Source: Gp1-AA122 sp036378535 (GTDB lineage Bacteria; Acidobacteriota; Terriglobia; Terriglobales; Acidobacteriaceae). From it: a DNA stretch of 64,000 bases. The notes beneath the pieces are model-generated. The model was not told the origin of the DNA. It saw only the letters and a program-made list of their open reading frames with translations, and made no database searches. Where the stretch lies: positions 1 through 64,000 of the forward strand of contig DASUWH010000029.1 of the NCBI GenBank assembly GCA_036378535.1. Direction: 5' to 3'. A program made the translations under genes and the position numbers. Of this stretch, positions 19,211 through 28,656 are shown one piece after another. Position 1 is the stretch's first letter. Each line of letters begins with the position of its first letter.

Positions 19211-22200
19211 TCAAGCCTTGCCTACGGCCAGTTCTGTTCCGCCCTGCGAAAGATGTTGCGTTCCGTCTACGGCTTCACCTTGAAACGACCCAGACGCGCT
19301 TTCCATAACCGCTTCCCGCAGTTGTCGTGCAGACTCATTCGACAGGTTCTCTATTTCGCTTACGACACGAGTAACTTCCTCTTCCTGCAGGTGCTCCACC
19401 AAGGGCTCAATCAATGCACAAGCCATGCCGGCGACCGTTGGATTTTCAAAGAGCAGGCGCAGGGAGAAAGTGAGACCCAGCTTTGTTCGCAATAAGATGA
19501 TTACCCGAGTTGCGAGGAGGGAATGGCCGCCGATCTCAAAAAAGTTGTCATGCATACCAACTCGCTCGAGGCCCAGCACCTCCTTCCAGCATTGCGCGAC
19601 CTGTTGTTCCAGTGGCGTCCGGGGATCGACGAAGTCACCACGGTTTTCGCAGGCGGCGAAATCAACCGCGGGCAGCGCGATGCGATCGATCTTTCCGTTG
19701 GATGTGAGCGGCATCTCATCCAGCCTGACGAAAGCGGCAGGAACCATGTATTCGGGCACTCGATCCTTGAGAAACGAGTGCAGGTCAGCGCTGGACGGAA
19801 GCTGCCCGTTCCCAGCAACCAGGTAGGCGACGAGTCGCTTTTCACCCTGATCACTGTTCACCATCACCACCGCTTCGCGCACGGCTGGGTGCTGCGTCAA
19901 TATGCTTTCAATTTCCCCCAGTTCGATGCGGAACCCGCGTATCTTTACCTGCTGGTCGATGCGGCCCAGGTACTCGATGTCGCCGTTGGGTAACCGGCGT
20001 GCCTGATCGCCGGATTTATAGAGCCGCCGATTGTCCGCCGGACCAAATATGTCGCGAATAAAACGCTCGCGATTTAACTCAGGGCGATTCAGATATCCGC
20101 GCGCCACCCCGGCACCGCCGACATAGATCTCTCCGGGCACTCCGACTGGCGCCGGTTCTAGATGGGAATCAAGGATATAGAGCTGCAGATCGGGGATGGG
20201 TTTTCCGATGACGCTTGCGCCAGCAGTATCTTTCATTGATAACGGTCTATAGGTCACATGCACGGTGGTTTCAGTAATGCCGTACATGTTTATCAAGCGC
20301 GGGGTTGCGTCCCCGTGCCGTTCGAACCATGACTTGAGGCTCTGCATTTCCAGAGCTTCTCCGCCGAAGATGACGTAGCGCAAAGCTAGCCGAGCCGTAC
20401 TCCCCGCTTGTTCGTCTATTTGACTGAGCTGTCGGAATGAGGAAGGAGTTTGATTGAGGACCGTCACTGCTTCATTTTCGAGGAGGGCATAAAACTCTTC
20501 CGGAGATCGGCTCACCAGATAAGGGACAATTACCAGCTTCCCGCCGTAAATCAGCGCTCCCCAGACTTCCCAGACCGAGAAATCGAAGGCATAGGAGTGG
20601 AACATCGTCCAGACATCGCGCTCATCGAAACGGAACCATTCCTTGGTTGCGGAAAAGAGCCTTGCGAGGTTGGCGTGAGTGATCTGGCATCCTTTGGGCT
20701 GGCCTGTGGAACCTGAGGTGTAAATCACATAAGCGAGATGGTCGGGCCGCGCGTGGCCGGCAAAATCGTCTGCCAACTCATGCTCGATTTCCGGCCACTC
20801 GGTATCCAGCGTGATCAGGTGTCCGTTCACATCCGGCAAAAGTTCTTTGAGCTCGTATTGCGTTATGACGACTGGCGGCTTAGCGTCTTCCAACATGAAG
20901 GCGAGCCGGTCCTTGGGATAACGCGGATCAAGCGGCAGATATGCGCCGCCGGCCTTCAGGATAGCGATAATAGCGACGACAAGATCGGGCGAACGCTCCA
21001 TGCATAGTCCGACCAGCGTGTCGGGCCCAATGCCCATGCGAAGCAGGTAGCGCGCGAGCTGGTTCGAGCGGGCGTTCAGCTCGGCGTACGTCATGGTCTG
21101 GCCCTCAAAAGACAATGCGGCGCTGCCTGGGAACCGCTTTACCTGCTCCTGGAAGCGGACGTGAACGCAGGTGTCAGCGGCATAGTGCCGTGTCTCATTC
21201 CAGCGATGCAGTAACTGATGACGCTCGTCACTACCAACTAGAGACAGCAGACCGACTCTTTGGCTCGGGTCATGAGTAATGGCAACCAGTAGATTGATAA
21301 AATGGCCGGCCATGCGCTCGATGGTCGCGGCATCGAAAAGATCGGCTCGATATTCAAAGCGCAAACGCAGGCCGTCCGTCTGTTCCGCGACAAAGAGACT
21401 AAGGTCGTGAAAGGCGCTGCGGGTCTCAACTTCGGCCAACTGAACTTCAAGATCGGGGAGCTGAGGAACGGCAAGGCGATTTTCCAGGGCGAATACCACC
21501 TGGAAAATGGGCGCCCGGCTCATTTCGCGACCGCGCTCAACTTCTTCCACCAAGCGTTCAAAGGGTACATCTTGCCGGTTTTGGGCTTCGACCGCTACCT
21601 GGCGAACTTGCGCCAGGAACTCGCGGAAGCTGACGGTAGCGTCAACGTGCGAGCGAAACACCAACATGTTGATGAAGCAGCCGATCAGCCCTTCCACCTC
21701 GGGATGATGGCGACCGGCGACAGGACTGCCAACCACGACGTCTGGTTGCGCGCTGTACCGATACAGCAAGACCTGGAAAGCCGCCAATAAGGTGATGAAC
21801 AACGTGGTGCCTTCGTTCTGCCCAACGACATGCAGCTGCTGCAGCACTTCCTGGGGAAGAATCCGAGTGTATATAGCTTCGCGCAAATCGGGAGAACTGG
21901 GGCGGGGCCGGTCGGTTGGCAACTGCAGAACCGGCGGCGCTCCCGCCAGCGTTTGTTTCCAATACGCGAGCTGCTCGTCGAGAAGGCCTTGGGCCCATTG
22001 CTCGCGCTGGAAAACAGCGAAGTCAGCGTACCGCACGGGTAATGCGGGAATGTCGGGTTCCTGCCCCAGCGAGTAAGCGCGGTAGGCAGCCTCAAGCTCG
22101 CGCAACAAAACGCCGCGACTCCAGCCATCGGAGGCGATGTGGTGCATGATCAGCACTAACGCGTGGTCGTCGTCGGCGAATTCCAGCAAGGATGCTCGCA

Positions 22201-24670
22201 CAATCCGGTCGTGCGAAAGGTCGAATGGGCGACGGAACTGCTCCTCGAGAATCCTTCTCGCTTCCTCCTCGGGTTGCGATTCAACAAACTGAGTAAGGCT
22301 TATGTGCGACAAGGGTAGATCCGCTGAGGGCGAAATTACCTGGACGGGGTTGCCGTCAACCAACGCGTAAGTTGTGCGCAGGACTTCATGGCGTCGCACC
22401 AGGTAATTTAGTGACCGCTGCAAGGCTTCATGGTTCAGCTTTCCCTTCAGACGCAGCACCAGCGATAGATGGTCCGCAGTACCGGGAGCCCATTGGTTCA
22501 GAAACCACCAGCGCTGTTGGCTGAACGACAAGGCGGGTTTGGGGTCGGAGCGGCGGGGAATGCGACTCCCCGCGCTGGTGCTGATGTGCTTTTCATCCTG
22601 CCGACTTCGCCTGACTGCGAGCTCTTGAGCCGCTTTGGCCTTCTGCAAAAAAAGCGAGAAGGATGCCAGCGTGGGATTGTTAAATAAATCGCCGAGGTGC
22701 AAGCGCACTCCCGAAACCTGCCGCAGACGGGAGATCACCTGCGTGGCCAACAGAGAATCGCCGCCGAGGGAAAAGAAGTCGTCACTGGGCCGTATTTCTG
22801 CCGTTCCCAGCACATCGGTCCAGGCTTGAACCACTGCCTGTTCACGACTGTTGCGCGGAGAGACCCGATTCAGATCAGCCCCTTCAGAAAATCCCATAGA
22901 CTTACGAATGGATTGCAAGATCGAACCGACCTCCCCGAGTTTCCCGGCAATTTCCTGCATGACCTCGGAGGGAGCGGCAACTGCGGTTTTGGAAGATGGC
23001 TGCACATCCTGCGATTCAGCGGCGTTGGCCGCCGCCTGAGAACTGGCCAACACTTTGGAATCCGATAAGCCAGCCGCATAAAGGGCGGGCACGCGAAAAA
23101 TGTAACCGTGCCCCGATGTTGTTTTGAAGTCCGCCGCAACGCTCTCAAGGAAAGCCAGAGCGGGGGCATTTTTGGCGCTCGGAATGAAATCGATGTCCAC
23201 GCAATCTATGCCACGAGAAGACGCAATGGCGCCCAACCTGCGAAGCACGGCATGTTCTACTCCGCGACCCAGGACCCGGCAGCTCAGGAGAAACGTGTTC
23301 ACGCGGAGGCCTTCATCCGTGGCGCTGTACAGCACTACCCCAGTCAGTCCGTAATCTCCAAACCGATCTCTTACTTGCACTGCCAGGCACTCCAGTTGTC
23401 CTGCGGCGAGGAAATGTCGCAATCCTTCTTCCGTGCAGCGCTGGCTGGTACAGTTGAACTGATTGGTACGCTGCGTAAGTTGTGCTACTCGCGGCAATTC
23501 TTCCGGCGCGGGCGGGCCGATTACGACGTTCAGCTGCAACCCGGCCAGGAAACTCTCGAGGGTGGGCGCCTGCCGCCGAAATCGGTCCCGCTCCTGATTC
23601 TCGCGGTAAAGCCCGGTGCGGCGCCGGTCCTCTGCGGTGAGCTTGTGCTTATCGAAGGCCCAAACGTTTCTCAGGAAGTTCGGGATCTCCTCGGCAGCGG
23701 GTAATTGCAGCGTGAGCACCTGCGGGCACGCTGCTCTCACTTGCTCGCATTCCAGAGGACTATCGTCAATGAAAATGAAGGAATCCAGGCCCAGCTGAAG
23801 TTCAGAAGCGAGTTCGCGCAGGTTCTGCGGCTTGGACTGCCAGTTGATGCGCCGCGCGAGGATGTGCTCCGCTTTCAGCGGCATCGATGTGTGGCAGCGA
23901 AAAACTTCGTCGATGTCCTCCTCCACGTTCTTACTACAGAGGCAAAGGAGCATGCCGGCGGAGTGTTGGGCAACGAAAAACTCCTGCAGAGCGCGTCGGC
24001 CAGCGTCAATCTCGATGCCCTGTGGTCCTAATTCGCCGCAAACGCCCTTCCACAAAGTTTCGTCACAATCGCTGACAATGACTTTATACGGGTTCTGCCG
24101 GACACCGTATATCTTGCGGGCCAACACGGTGCCCAGGGCGGCGAAGAATTCTGTGGTATAGGGTATGTGGCCTAACTCATCGCGATCCGCGTCGTAGTAG
24201 TTGGCGACGGGGTACAAGGAAGTGATTTCTGCGCTGTGCAAGAAATGCACTCCGGGATAAGACCCCAATTGCTCCGCGATCAGCGCTTCTGCTTCCGAGA
24301 TATGAACTTCAGTCTGGTTTTGGGGCGATGCCGGACAAAGACAAATGAAGTACGGCATCGCTGCCCGCCGCACCGCTGATCGGGCGGCGCCGACAAATTC
24401 TTCAGCGCTTCGCAGCAGACCGGGGCGTACATCGGACTTTTTGTCGGAATCGTCGCCTGCTGAGAGCAGCCAGTCCTCGGGACGCACTAGCACAACATTC
24501 ACACCAGAGAGATTTTTGGATAAAACACTGGCCGGGTCGAGCAGCTGCTGAAAGACCTGATTGTATGGCGCGAACTCGACTTCAGCTCGCCATTGCAGCT
24601 TTTCGCTCCAAAAGGCGAGCGAGTCCCGCAGCGGCTCCGCCGTAAAGGTGGCCGCGACACCAATGTTCAT
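19211..24670 (-). CDS. FkbH-T loading unit fused to NRPS C-A(Thr)-T
   Basis: A fusion of about 1819 residues from the ATG at 24670, two bases beyond the upstream SDR stop; an in-frame start at 24706 would overlap that gene by 35 bases. (Residues below are counted from 24706.) Order: FkbH/HAD-IIIC domain with the D-C-D-E-T-L-W-K-G catalytic motif near 214 and a GNAT-like tail to about 560; carrier with G-G-D-S-L-L-A near 651; C domain with H-H-I-A-S-D-G near 855; A domain with Y-T-S-G-S-T-G-Q-P-K-G near 1330; carrier with G-G-H-S-L-L-A near 1727. FkbH proteins load a glyceryl group from 1,3-bisphosphoglycerate onto a carrier; here it should prime the first carrier, and the C domain would acylate the next residue. 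The hand-read code D-F-W-N-I-G-M-V-H-K is a published threonine code. Downstream modules follow on the same strand. Confidence 0.92.
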   Translation of the reverse strand: MNIGVAATFTAEPLRDSLAFWSEKLQWRAEVEFAPYNQVFQQLLDPASVLSKNLSGVNVVLVRPEDWLLSAGDDSDKKSDVRPGLLRSAEEFVGAARSAVRRAAMPYFICLCPASPQNQTEVHISEAEALIAEQLGSYPGVHFLHSAEITSLYPVANYYDADRDELGHIPYTTEFFAALGTVLARKIYGVRQNPYKVIVSDCDETLWKGVCGELGPQGIEIDAGRRALQEFFVAQHSAGMLLCLCSKNVEEDIDEVFRCHTSMPLKAEHILARRINWQSKPQNLRELASELQLGLDSFIFIDDSPLECEQVRAACPQVLTLQLPAAEEIPNFLRNVWAFDKHKLTAEDRRRTGLYRENQERDRFRRQAPTLESFLAGLQLNVVIGPPAPEELPRVAQLTQRTNQFNCTSQRCTEEGLRHFLAAGQLECLAVQVRDRFGDYGLTGVVLYSATDEGLRVNTFLLSCRVLGRGVEHAVLRRLGAIASSRGIDCVDIDFIPSAKNAPALAFLESVAADFKTTSGHGYIFRVPALYAAGLSDSKVLASSQAAANAAESQDVQPSSKTAVAAPSEVMQEIAGKLGEVGSILQSIRKSMGFSEGADLNRVSPRNSREQAVVQAWTDVLGTAEIRPSDDFFSLGGDSLLATQVISRLRQVSGVRLHLGDLFNNPTLASFSLFLQKAKAAQELAVRRSRQDEKHISTSAGSRIPRRSDPKPALSFSQQRWWFLNQWAPGTADHLSLVLRLKGKLNHEALQRSLNYLVRRHEVLRTTYALVDGNPVQVISPSADLPLSHISLTQFVESQPEEEARRILEEQFRRPFDLSHDRIVRASLLEFADDDHALVLIMHHIASDGWSRGVLLRELEAAYRAYSLGQEPDIPALPVRYADFAVFQREQWAQGLLDEQLAYWKQTLAGAPPVLQLPTDRPRPSSPDLREAIYTRILPQEVLQQLHVVGQNEGTTLFITLLAAFQVLLYRYSAQPDVVVGSPVAGRHHPEVEGLIGCFINMLVFRSHVDATVSFREFLAQVRQVAVEAQNRQDVPFERLVEEVERGREMSRAPIFQVVFALENRLAVPQLPDLEVQLAEVETRSAFHDLSLFVAEQTDGLRLRFEYRADLFDAATIERMAGHFINLLVAITHDPSQRVGLLSLVGSDERHQLLHRWNETRHYAADTCVHVRFQEQVKRFPGSAALSFEGQTMTYAELNARSNQLARYLLRMGIGPDTLVGLCMERSPDLVVAIIAILKAGGAYLPLDPRYPKDRLAFMLEDAKPPVVITQYELKELLPDVNGHLITLDTEWPEIEHELADDFAGHARPDHLAYVIYTSGSTGQPKGCQITHANLARLFSATKEWFRFDERDVWTMFHSYAFDFSVWEVWGALIYGGKLVIVPYLVSRSPEEFYALLENEAVTVLNQTPSSFRQLSQIDEQAGSTARLALRYVIFGGEALEMQSLKSWFERHGDATPRLINMYGITETTVHVTYRPLSMKDTAGASVIGKPIPDLQLYILDSHLEPAPVGVPGEIYVGGAGVARGYLNRPELNRERFIRDIFGPADNRRLYKSGDQARRLPNGDIEYLGRIDQQVKIRGFRIELGEIESILTQHPAVREAVVMVNSDQGEKRLVAYLVAGNGQLPSSADLHSFLKDRVPEYMVPAAFVRLDEMPLTSNGKIDRIALPAVDFAACENRGDFVDPRTPLEQQVAQCWKEVLGLERVGMHDNFFEIGGHSLLATRVIILLRTKLGLTFSLRLLFENPTVAGMACALIEPLVEHLQEEEVTRVVSEIENLSNESARQLREAVMESASGSFQGEAVDGTQHLSQGGTELAVGKA

Positions 24671-24671
24671 G

Positions 24672-25433
24672 TTAGAAACTTGCTCCACCGTCGACTTCAA
24701 GTACACGCCCCGTGAAGAACTCGCATTCGATGATGAACTTTACGGCCAGCCAAATCTCCTCGGCTTTGCCAATGCGACCAAGCGGAATGCTGGCGATAAG
24801 CGACCTCATGGCCGCATCGGAAATGTGCTTGAGCATAGGAGTATCGACAACTCCAGGCGCCACTCCGCCCACGCGCACGCCGTACTTTGCCAGTTCCAGT
24901 GCCCAGGTGCGGGTGCAGGCGTCCAGCCCGGCTTTGGAGGCGGAGTAGTTCGATTGCCCAGGATTTCCGTCGTGCGAAATCGACGAAATATTTACTACGA
25001 CGCTGCCTTGACAACCTTTCGCCAGACCGTCCCCGATAACTTCCCGCGTGACCAGATAAGGTCCCGTGAGGTTCACGTCGAGCACTTGTTTCCACTGTGC
25101 CGTGGGCAGTTTCTTTACCCAGCCGCCTTCCTCGGTCGCTAATAAACCGTCGCGCAGGATTCCGGCGTTGTTGATGACGAGGTTGATCCCGTGGAAACGT
25201 TGCGAAGCCTCCTTCACGAATGCAGTTACAGAAGCTTCCTGCGACACGTCGAGACGCGATGTCCACAGCTGGCCTGCGCAACCTTCGGCGGCAGCGGCCA
25301 GCCGCTCCAGACCCTTGGTCTCGATGTCTCCTGCAGCTACTGAAGCGCCAGCACGCGCCAGTTGTAAAGCGAAGTGCTGACCTAATCCACCGGCCGCCCC
25401 GGTCACAATGGCCCGAGCCTCACGAATATGCAT
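24672..25433 (-). CDS. SDR-family oxidoreductase (FabG-like)
   Basis: A 253-residue short-chain dehydrogenase/reductase. Seen motifs: nucleotide-binding T-G-A-A-G-G-L-G near residue 11, L-D-V, N-N-A-G-I near 90, catalytic Ser in I-S-S-I-S, Y-S-A-S-K near 165, and the P-G-V-V-D-T-P-M tail. It overlaps the upstream Asp-module gene by ATGA and ends one base before the preferred start of the FkbH-NRPS gene, so it is locked between the two. It could oxidise or reduce the FkbH-derived starter on its carrier, for example glyceryl to an oxo or deoxy form, or a beta-hydroxy/keto group on an aminoacyl carrier. The substrate is inference only. Confidence 0.85.
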   Translation of the reverse strand: MHIREARAIVTGAAGGLGQHFALQLARAGASVAAGDIETKGLERLAAAAEGCAGQLWTSRLDVSQEASVTAFVKEASQRFHGINLVINNAGILRDGLLATEEGGWVKKLPTAQWKQVLDVNLTGPYLVTREVIGDGLAKGCQGSVVVNISSISHDGNPGQSNYSASKAGLDACTRTWALELAKYGVRVGGVAPGVVDTPMLKHISDAAMRSLIASIPLGRIGKAEEIWLAVKFIIECEFFTGRVLEVDGGASF

Positions 25434-28400
25434 CAGTTGTTCCCCGAGCCCTCGGCCGCCTTCCGCATTTCCTCTCCCAGCAACCGCTCGGCCTCGTCAT
25501 CCGATAGCCCTTCCAGTTCCTGTAACAGCCTTGCCACTTCTTCATCTTGTGAAGTTTGGGGCAGGGTGGCGATCTGCCCGGCCAAACCTGCCACCGTGGG
25601 CGCGTCGAACAGACTGCGCAGAGGCAGTTGCACGTGGAAGGTGCTGCGAATGCGGGCGATTACTTGGGTGGCCAGGAGGGAGTGGCCGCCGAGATCGAAA
25701 AAGTTGTCTTCGACCCCAACCTGATCGACCCGAAGCACCTGCCGCCAGATATCTACCAGACCCTGTTCGACTGCATTTCGTGGCGCGATGACTGCGTGTT
25801 CGACCACGAGTTCATCGGGAGAAGGCAGAGCGGCCGTATCCACCTTTCCATTTCGGGTCAATGGCAACGCATCTAATCCTACGATCGCGGAGGGCACCAT
25901 GTACTCCGGGAGACGCTCCTGTAGATAGGAACGCAGGTCGGCTGTGAACTGAGAAGACTTTTTGTCGGACACCACGTAAGCGACCAGGCGCTTATCACCG
26001 GTTTTGTTCGCGAATGCGATCACGAGGGCCTGGCGCACCGATGCGCGTTTCTTGAGCACGCTCTCGATCTCCGCGGGTTCCACTCGGAAGCCACGGATTT
26101 TCACCTGCTGGTCGATGCGGCCGAGGAACTCAATATTGCCGTCCGGTAAGAATCTTGCCAGGTCGCCCGTTCGATAAAGCCGCGCTTCCTGCGCTGTGCT
26201 GAACGGACTGGGAAGGAAACGTTCCGCGGTCTGCTGCGGTTGATGCAAGTAGCCTTTCGCAATGCCCACGCCGCCGACGCACAGTTCGCCTGCGACCCCC
26301 ACCGGAACAGGATGCATATGCTGATCGAGAATGTACACCTGAGCGTTCGCAATGGGGCGGCCGATGGGCACAGTGGCCGGGGCCTGCGCGCTTACGTCGT
26401 TTTCACTTATAGAAAATGTGCAGCAGCCGACGGTGGCCTCGGTGGGTCCGTAATGATTGATGACGCTGCATGTACCCCGTTGCTGCACGCGCGCAACGAG
26501 GTCCCAACTGGCCGCCTCGCCGCCCAGTATCAAGAACCTCCGGGGCAAAATATTCTCGCTGTCCGGCGCGGCCAGCAGCGAGCCGAGATGGGAAGGGGTA
26601 ATCTTGAGCACATCAACGGGATAGCGGGTGAGGTACTCGGAGAATCGATTCGCCGCCATGGCCGTTTCGTATGGCATTACATGCAGGCATCCTCCCGAAA
26701 TCAAGGCCGGGAAAATTGCGGTGTTGCCCAAATCGGCTGCCAGTGTAGATACGGTTGCGAAGTTCATCGGTTCGGCTACCGCGTTTAGCTTTCGAGCAAT
26801 GAACCAGGCGTAATTGACGAGGTTGGAGTGGCGGACCTCGACTCCCTTGGGAACTCCGGTCGAGCCTGACGTGTAGATGATGTATGCCGTATCGGTTGGA
26901 GAATTTACCCGATCCGGATTGGCGCTGGGCTCTTTGTCCAGCAGCGCGGTATCACGATCGAGACAAATGATGTGGCCGGAGAAGGGGGGCAAATTATCCA
27001 ACCACTTTTGTTGCGAGATGAGAACAGGCGAGTTGGTGTCGGACAGTTGCTGGGCGAGACGAGCCTTGGGATTTTCGGGGAGCAAAGGTACATAAGCACC
27101 GCCTGCCTTCAAAATCCCGAGCACCGCCACAATCATCTCGGCCGAGCGGTCGAGACACAAGGGGACAGGCATGTTGGGCTTGACTCCATTACGCCGCAGC
27201 ACCAGCGCGAGTTGATTGGCACGGCTGTTCAGCTGGGCATAGGTCAACAGAGTTTCGCCAAAGCGCAACGCGGGTTGAGCGGGTAGCCGCTCCGCTGCGT
27301 GTTCGAACAGCTCCTGGATGCACTGGTCGTGCGGATATTCAGCAGCCGTGCTGTTGAACTCGACGACGACTTGCCGCCGTTCCGCATCGCTGATGATTTC
27401 CAAGTCGTTAATGGGACGGCTCGGATCCGCAAAAGCGCTTTTGGCGAGAGCCAGGAACTGGTTGGCAATTCGTTCTGCTGCGCTGCGCGAGAAGTGTTGC
27501 GGATCATAACGAAATTGCAGTGATCTGCTGGCGCCATTCACGATGGAGCACAGTTGAATGCGGAAACGCTGTGTCAAAGACTGTAACCGCAATGTGGAGA
27601 AAGTGAGCTTGTCGGTGCATAATTCACCGCCCCATTCTTCCGAAGCGAATGACAGCGGAAGGTCCTGCGTTGTGGTGCCTAACGGAAAAAAATCCTGCCG
27701 ATCACAAGCCGACGACCAGATCTTCTGTAAATCCGTCTTCACATCCGAAAAACTTCGGCCACTCTCCAACTCGTATTCGATAAGAAGCGAGCGGGCGAAC
27801 AATCCCATGGCGCCGATTAATTCATCATGGTTTCTGCCGTCCGCCACGCGTCCGACGGTGACAGTAGGCTGACCGCTGAGCCGCCATAGCAAGGTGTGCC
27901 AGCATGCAGCCAAAAATTCTTCCGGCTGGGAAGCCAGGTGGGGAGGCAGTTCGAGCTCCAGCACTGCGGGCTGAAAAGTGCTGACTTTCGTCAATTTGTT
28001 CTCGAAAGGCAAATGCAAATCGGGAAGCACATGGGACAGCACTTCCTGCCAATGATGCTTTGCGGCTACTGCATCCGCATTGGTCTCGTCCTCCAGCAGT
28101 TCGTTCCCAAAGCCGGCGTAGTCGGCGTACTGAAACACCTCATTGATGGAAGACCGTGAGAAATAGGCTTCATTAACCTCCCGCACGAGATTGCTGAGGC
28201 TGACTGTGTCGGCACATAAGGCAGGAAGCGAGAGTACAAGGACATGTTTATGGTCGGCCAGCGCCAACAGAACGGCGCGGACAACAGGACCCTTGGTGAG
28301 ATCGAACGCCAGTTGCGCCTGGTTGGCGAAAATCCTGTCGCTCTGTTCCTGTTGTTGTTCTGCATTGAGGTGGGTCAGGTTCAGTTGCTCCCAGGACGGA

Positions 28401-28642
28401 GCGAGACTTTCCTTGACTGTCTGCACAGGGGTCTTCATTCCGGGCTGCCGCTGGAAGATGGTGCGCAGGATTTCGTGACGGGCAACAACGCCCTCGAGCG
28501 CCCGGTGCACGCGTTCAACGTCAAGGCTGCCCTCAAAGCGCACGGAGAGCACGGAATTCAGGACAGTCCCATCGGCCGCCTGGTTCCAAAGGTGTTTTTG
28601 TTGCGGCGATAAGTGAAATCCCATCGCTAGTGAATCCGACAT
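25433..28642 (-). CDS. NRPS module with degenerate C domain, A(Asp)-T
   Basis: 1069 residues preceded by a strong GGGAGG ribosome-binding site. The N-terminal 440 residues are recognisably condensation-like (L-S-P-Q-Q-K-H-L-W, A-R-H-E-I-L-R-T) but the HHxxxDG position reads L-P-A-L-C-A-D near residue 170: both histidines are gone. It is therefore unlikely to form peptide bonds and resembles the 'interface' type that recruits beta-hydroxylases in siderophore synthetases. The A domain (Y-T-S-G-S-T-G-V-P-K-G near 594) contains A-D-L-G-N-T and gives the code D-L-T-K-I-G-H-V-G-K, an Asp-type code. The carrier has G-G-H-S-L-L-A near 986. The adjacent upstream gene encodes a C-like/TauD fusion, which fits beta-hydroxylation of carrier-bound Asp. 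Asn is the alternative substrate. Confidence 0.92.
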   Translation of the reverse strand: MSDSLAMGFHLSPQQKHLWNQAADGTVLNSVLSVRFEGSLDVERVHRALEGVVARHEILRTIFQRQPGMKTPVQTVKESLAPSWEQLNLTHLNAEQQQEQSDRIFANQAQLAFDLTKGPVVRAVLLALADHKHVLVLSLPALCADTVSLSNLVREVNEAYFSRSSINEVFQYADYAGFGNELLEDETNADAVAAKHHWQEVLSHVLPDLHLPFENKLTKVSTFQPAVLELELPPHLASQPEEFLAACWHTLLWRLSGQPTVTVGRVADGRNHDELIGAMGLFARSLLIEYELESGRSFSDVKTDLQKIWSSACDRQDFFPLGTTTQDLPLSFASEEWGGELCTDKLTFSTLRLQSLTQRFRIQLCSIVNGASRSLQFRYDPQHFSRSAAERIANQFLALAKSAFADPSRPINDLEIISDAERRQVVVEFNSTAAEYPHDQCIQELFEHAAERLPAQPALRFGETLLTYAQLNSRANQLALVLRRNGVKPNMPVPLCLDRSAEMIVAVLGILKAGGAYVPLLPENPKARLAQQLSDTNSPVLISQQKWLDNLPPFSGHIICLDRDTALLDKEPSANPDRVNSPTDTAYIIYTSGSTGVPKGVEVRHSNLVNYAWFIARKLNAVAEPMNFATVSTLAADLGNTAIFPALISGGCLHVMPYETAMAANRFSEYLTRYPVDVLKITPSHLGSLLAAPDSENILPRRFLILGGEAASWDLVARVQQRGTCSVINHYGPTEATVGCCTFSISENDVSAQAPATVPIGRPIANAQVYILDQHMHPVPVGVAGELCVGGVGIAKGYLHQPQQTAERFLPSPFSTAQEARLYRTGDLARFLPDGNIEFLGRIDQQVKIRGFRVEPAEIESVLKKRASVRQALVIAFANKTGDKRLVAYVVSDKKSSQFTADLRSYLQERLPEYMVPSAIVGLDALPLTRNGKVDTAALPSPDELVVEHAVIAPRNAVEQGLVDIWRQVLRVDQVGVEDNFFDLGGHSLLATQVIARIRSTFHVQLPLRSLFDAPTVAGLAGQIATLPQTSQDEEVARLLQELEGLSDDEAERLLGEEMRKAAEGSGNN

Positions 28643-28656
28643 CTTTCCTCCCGAAA

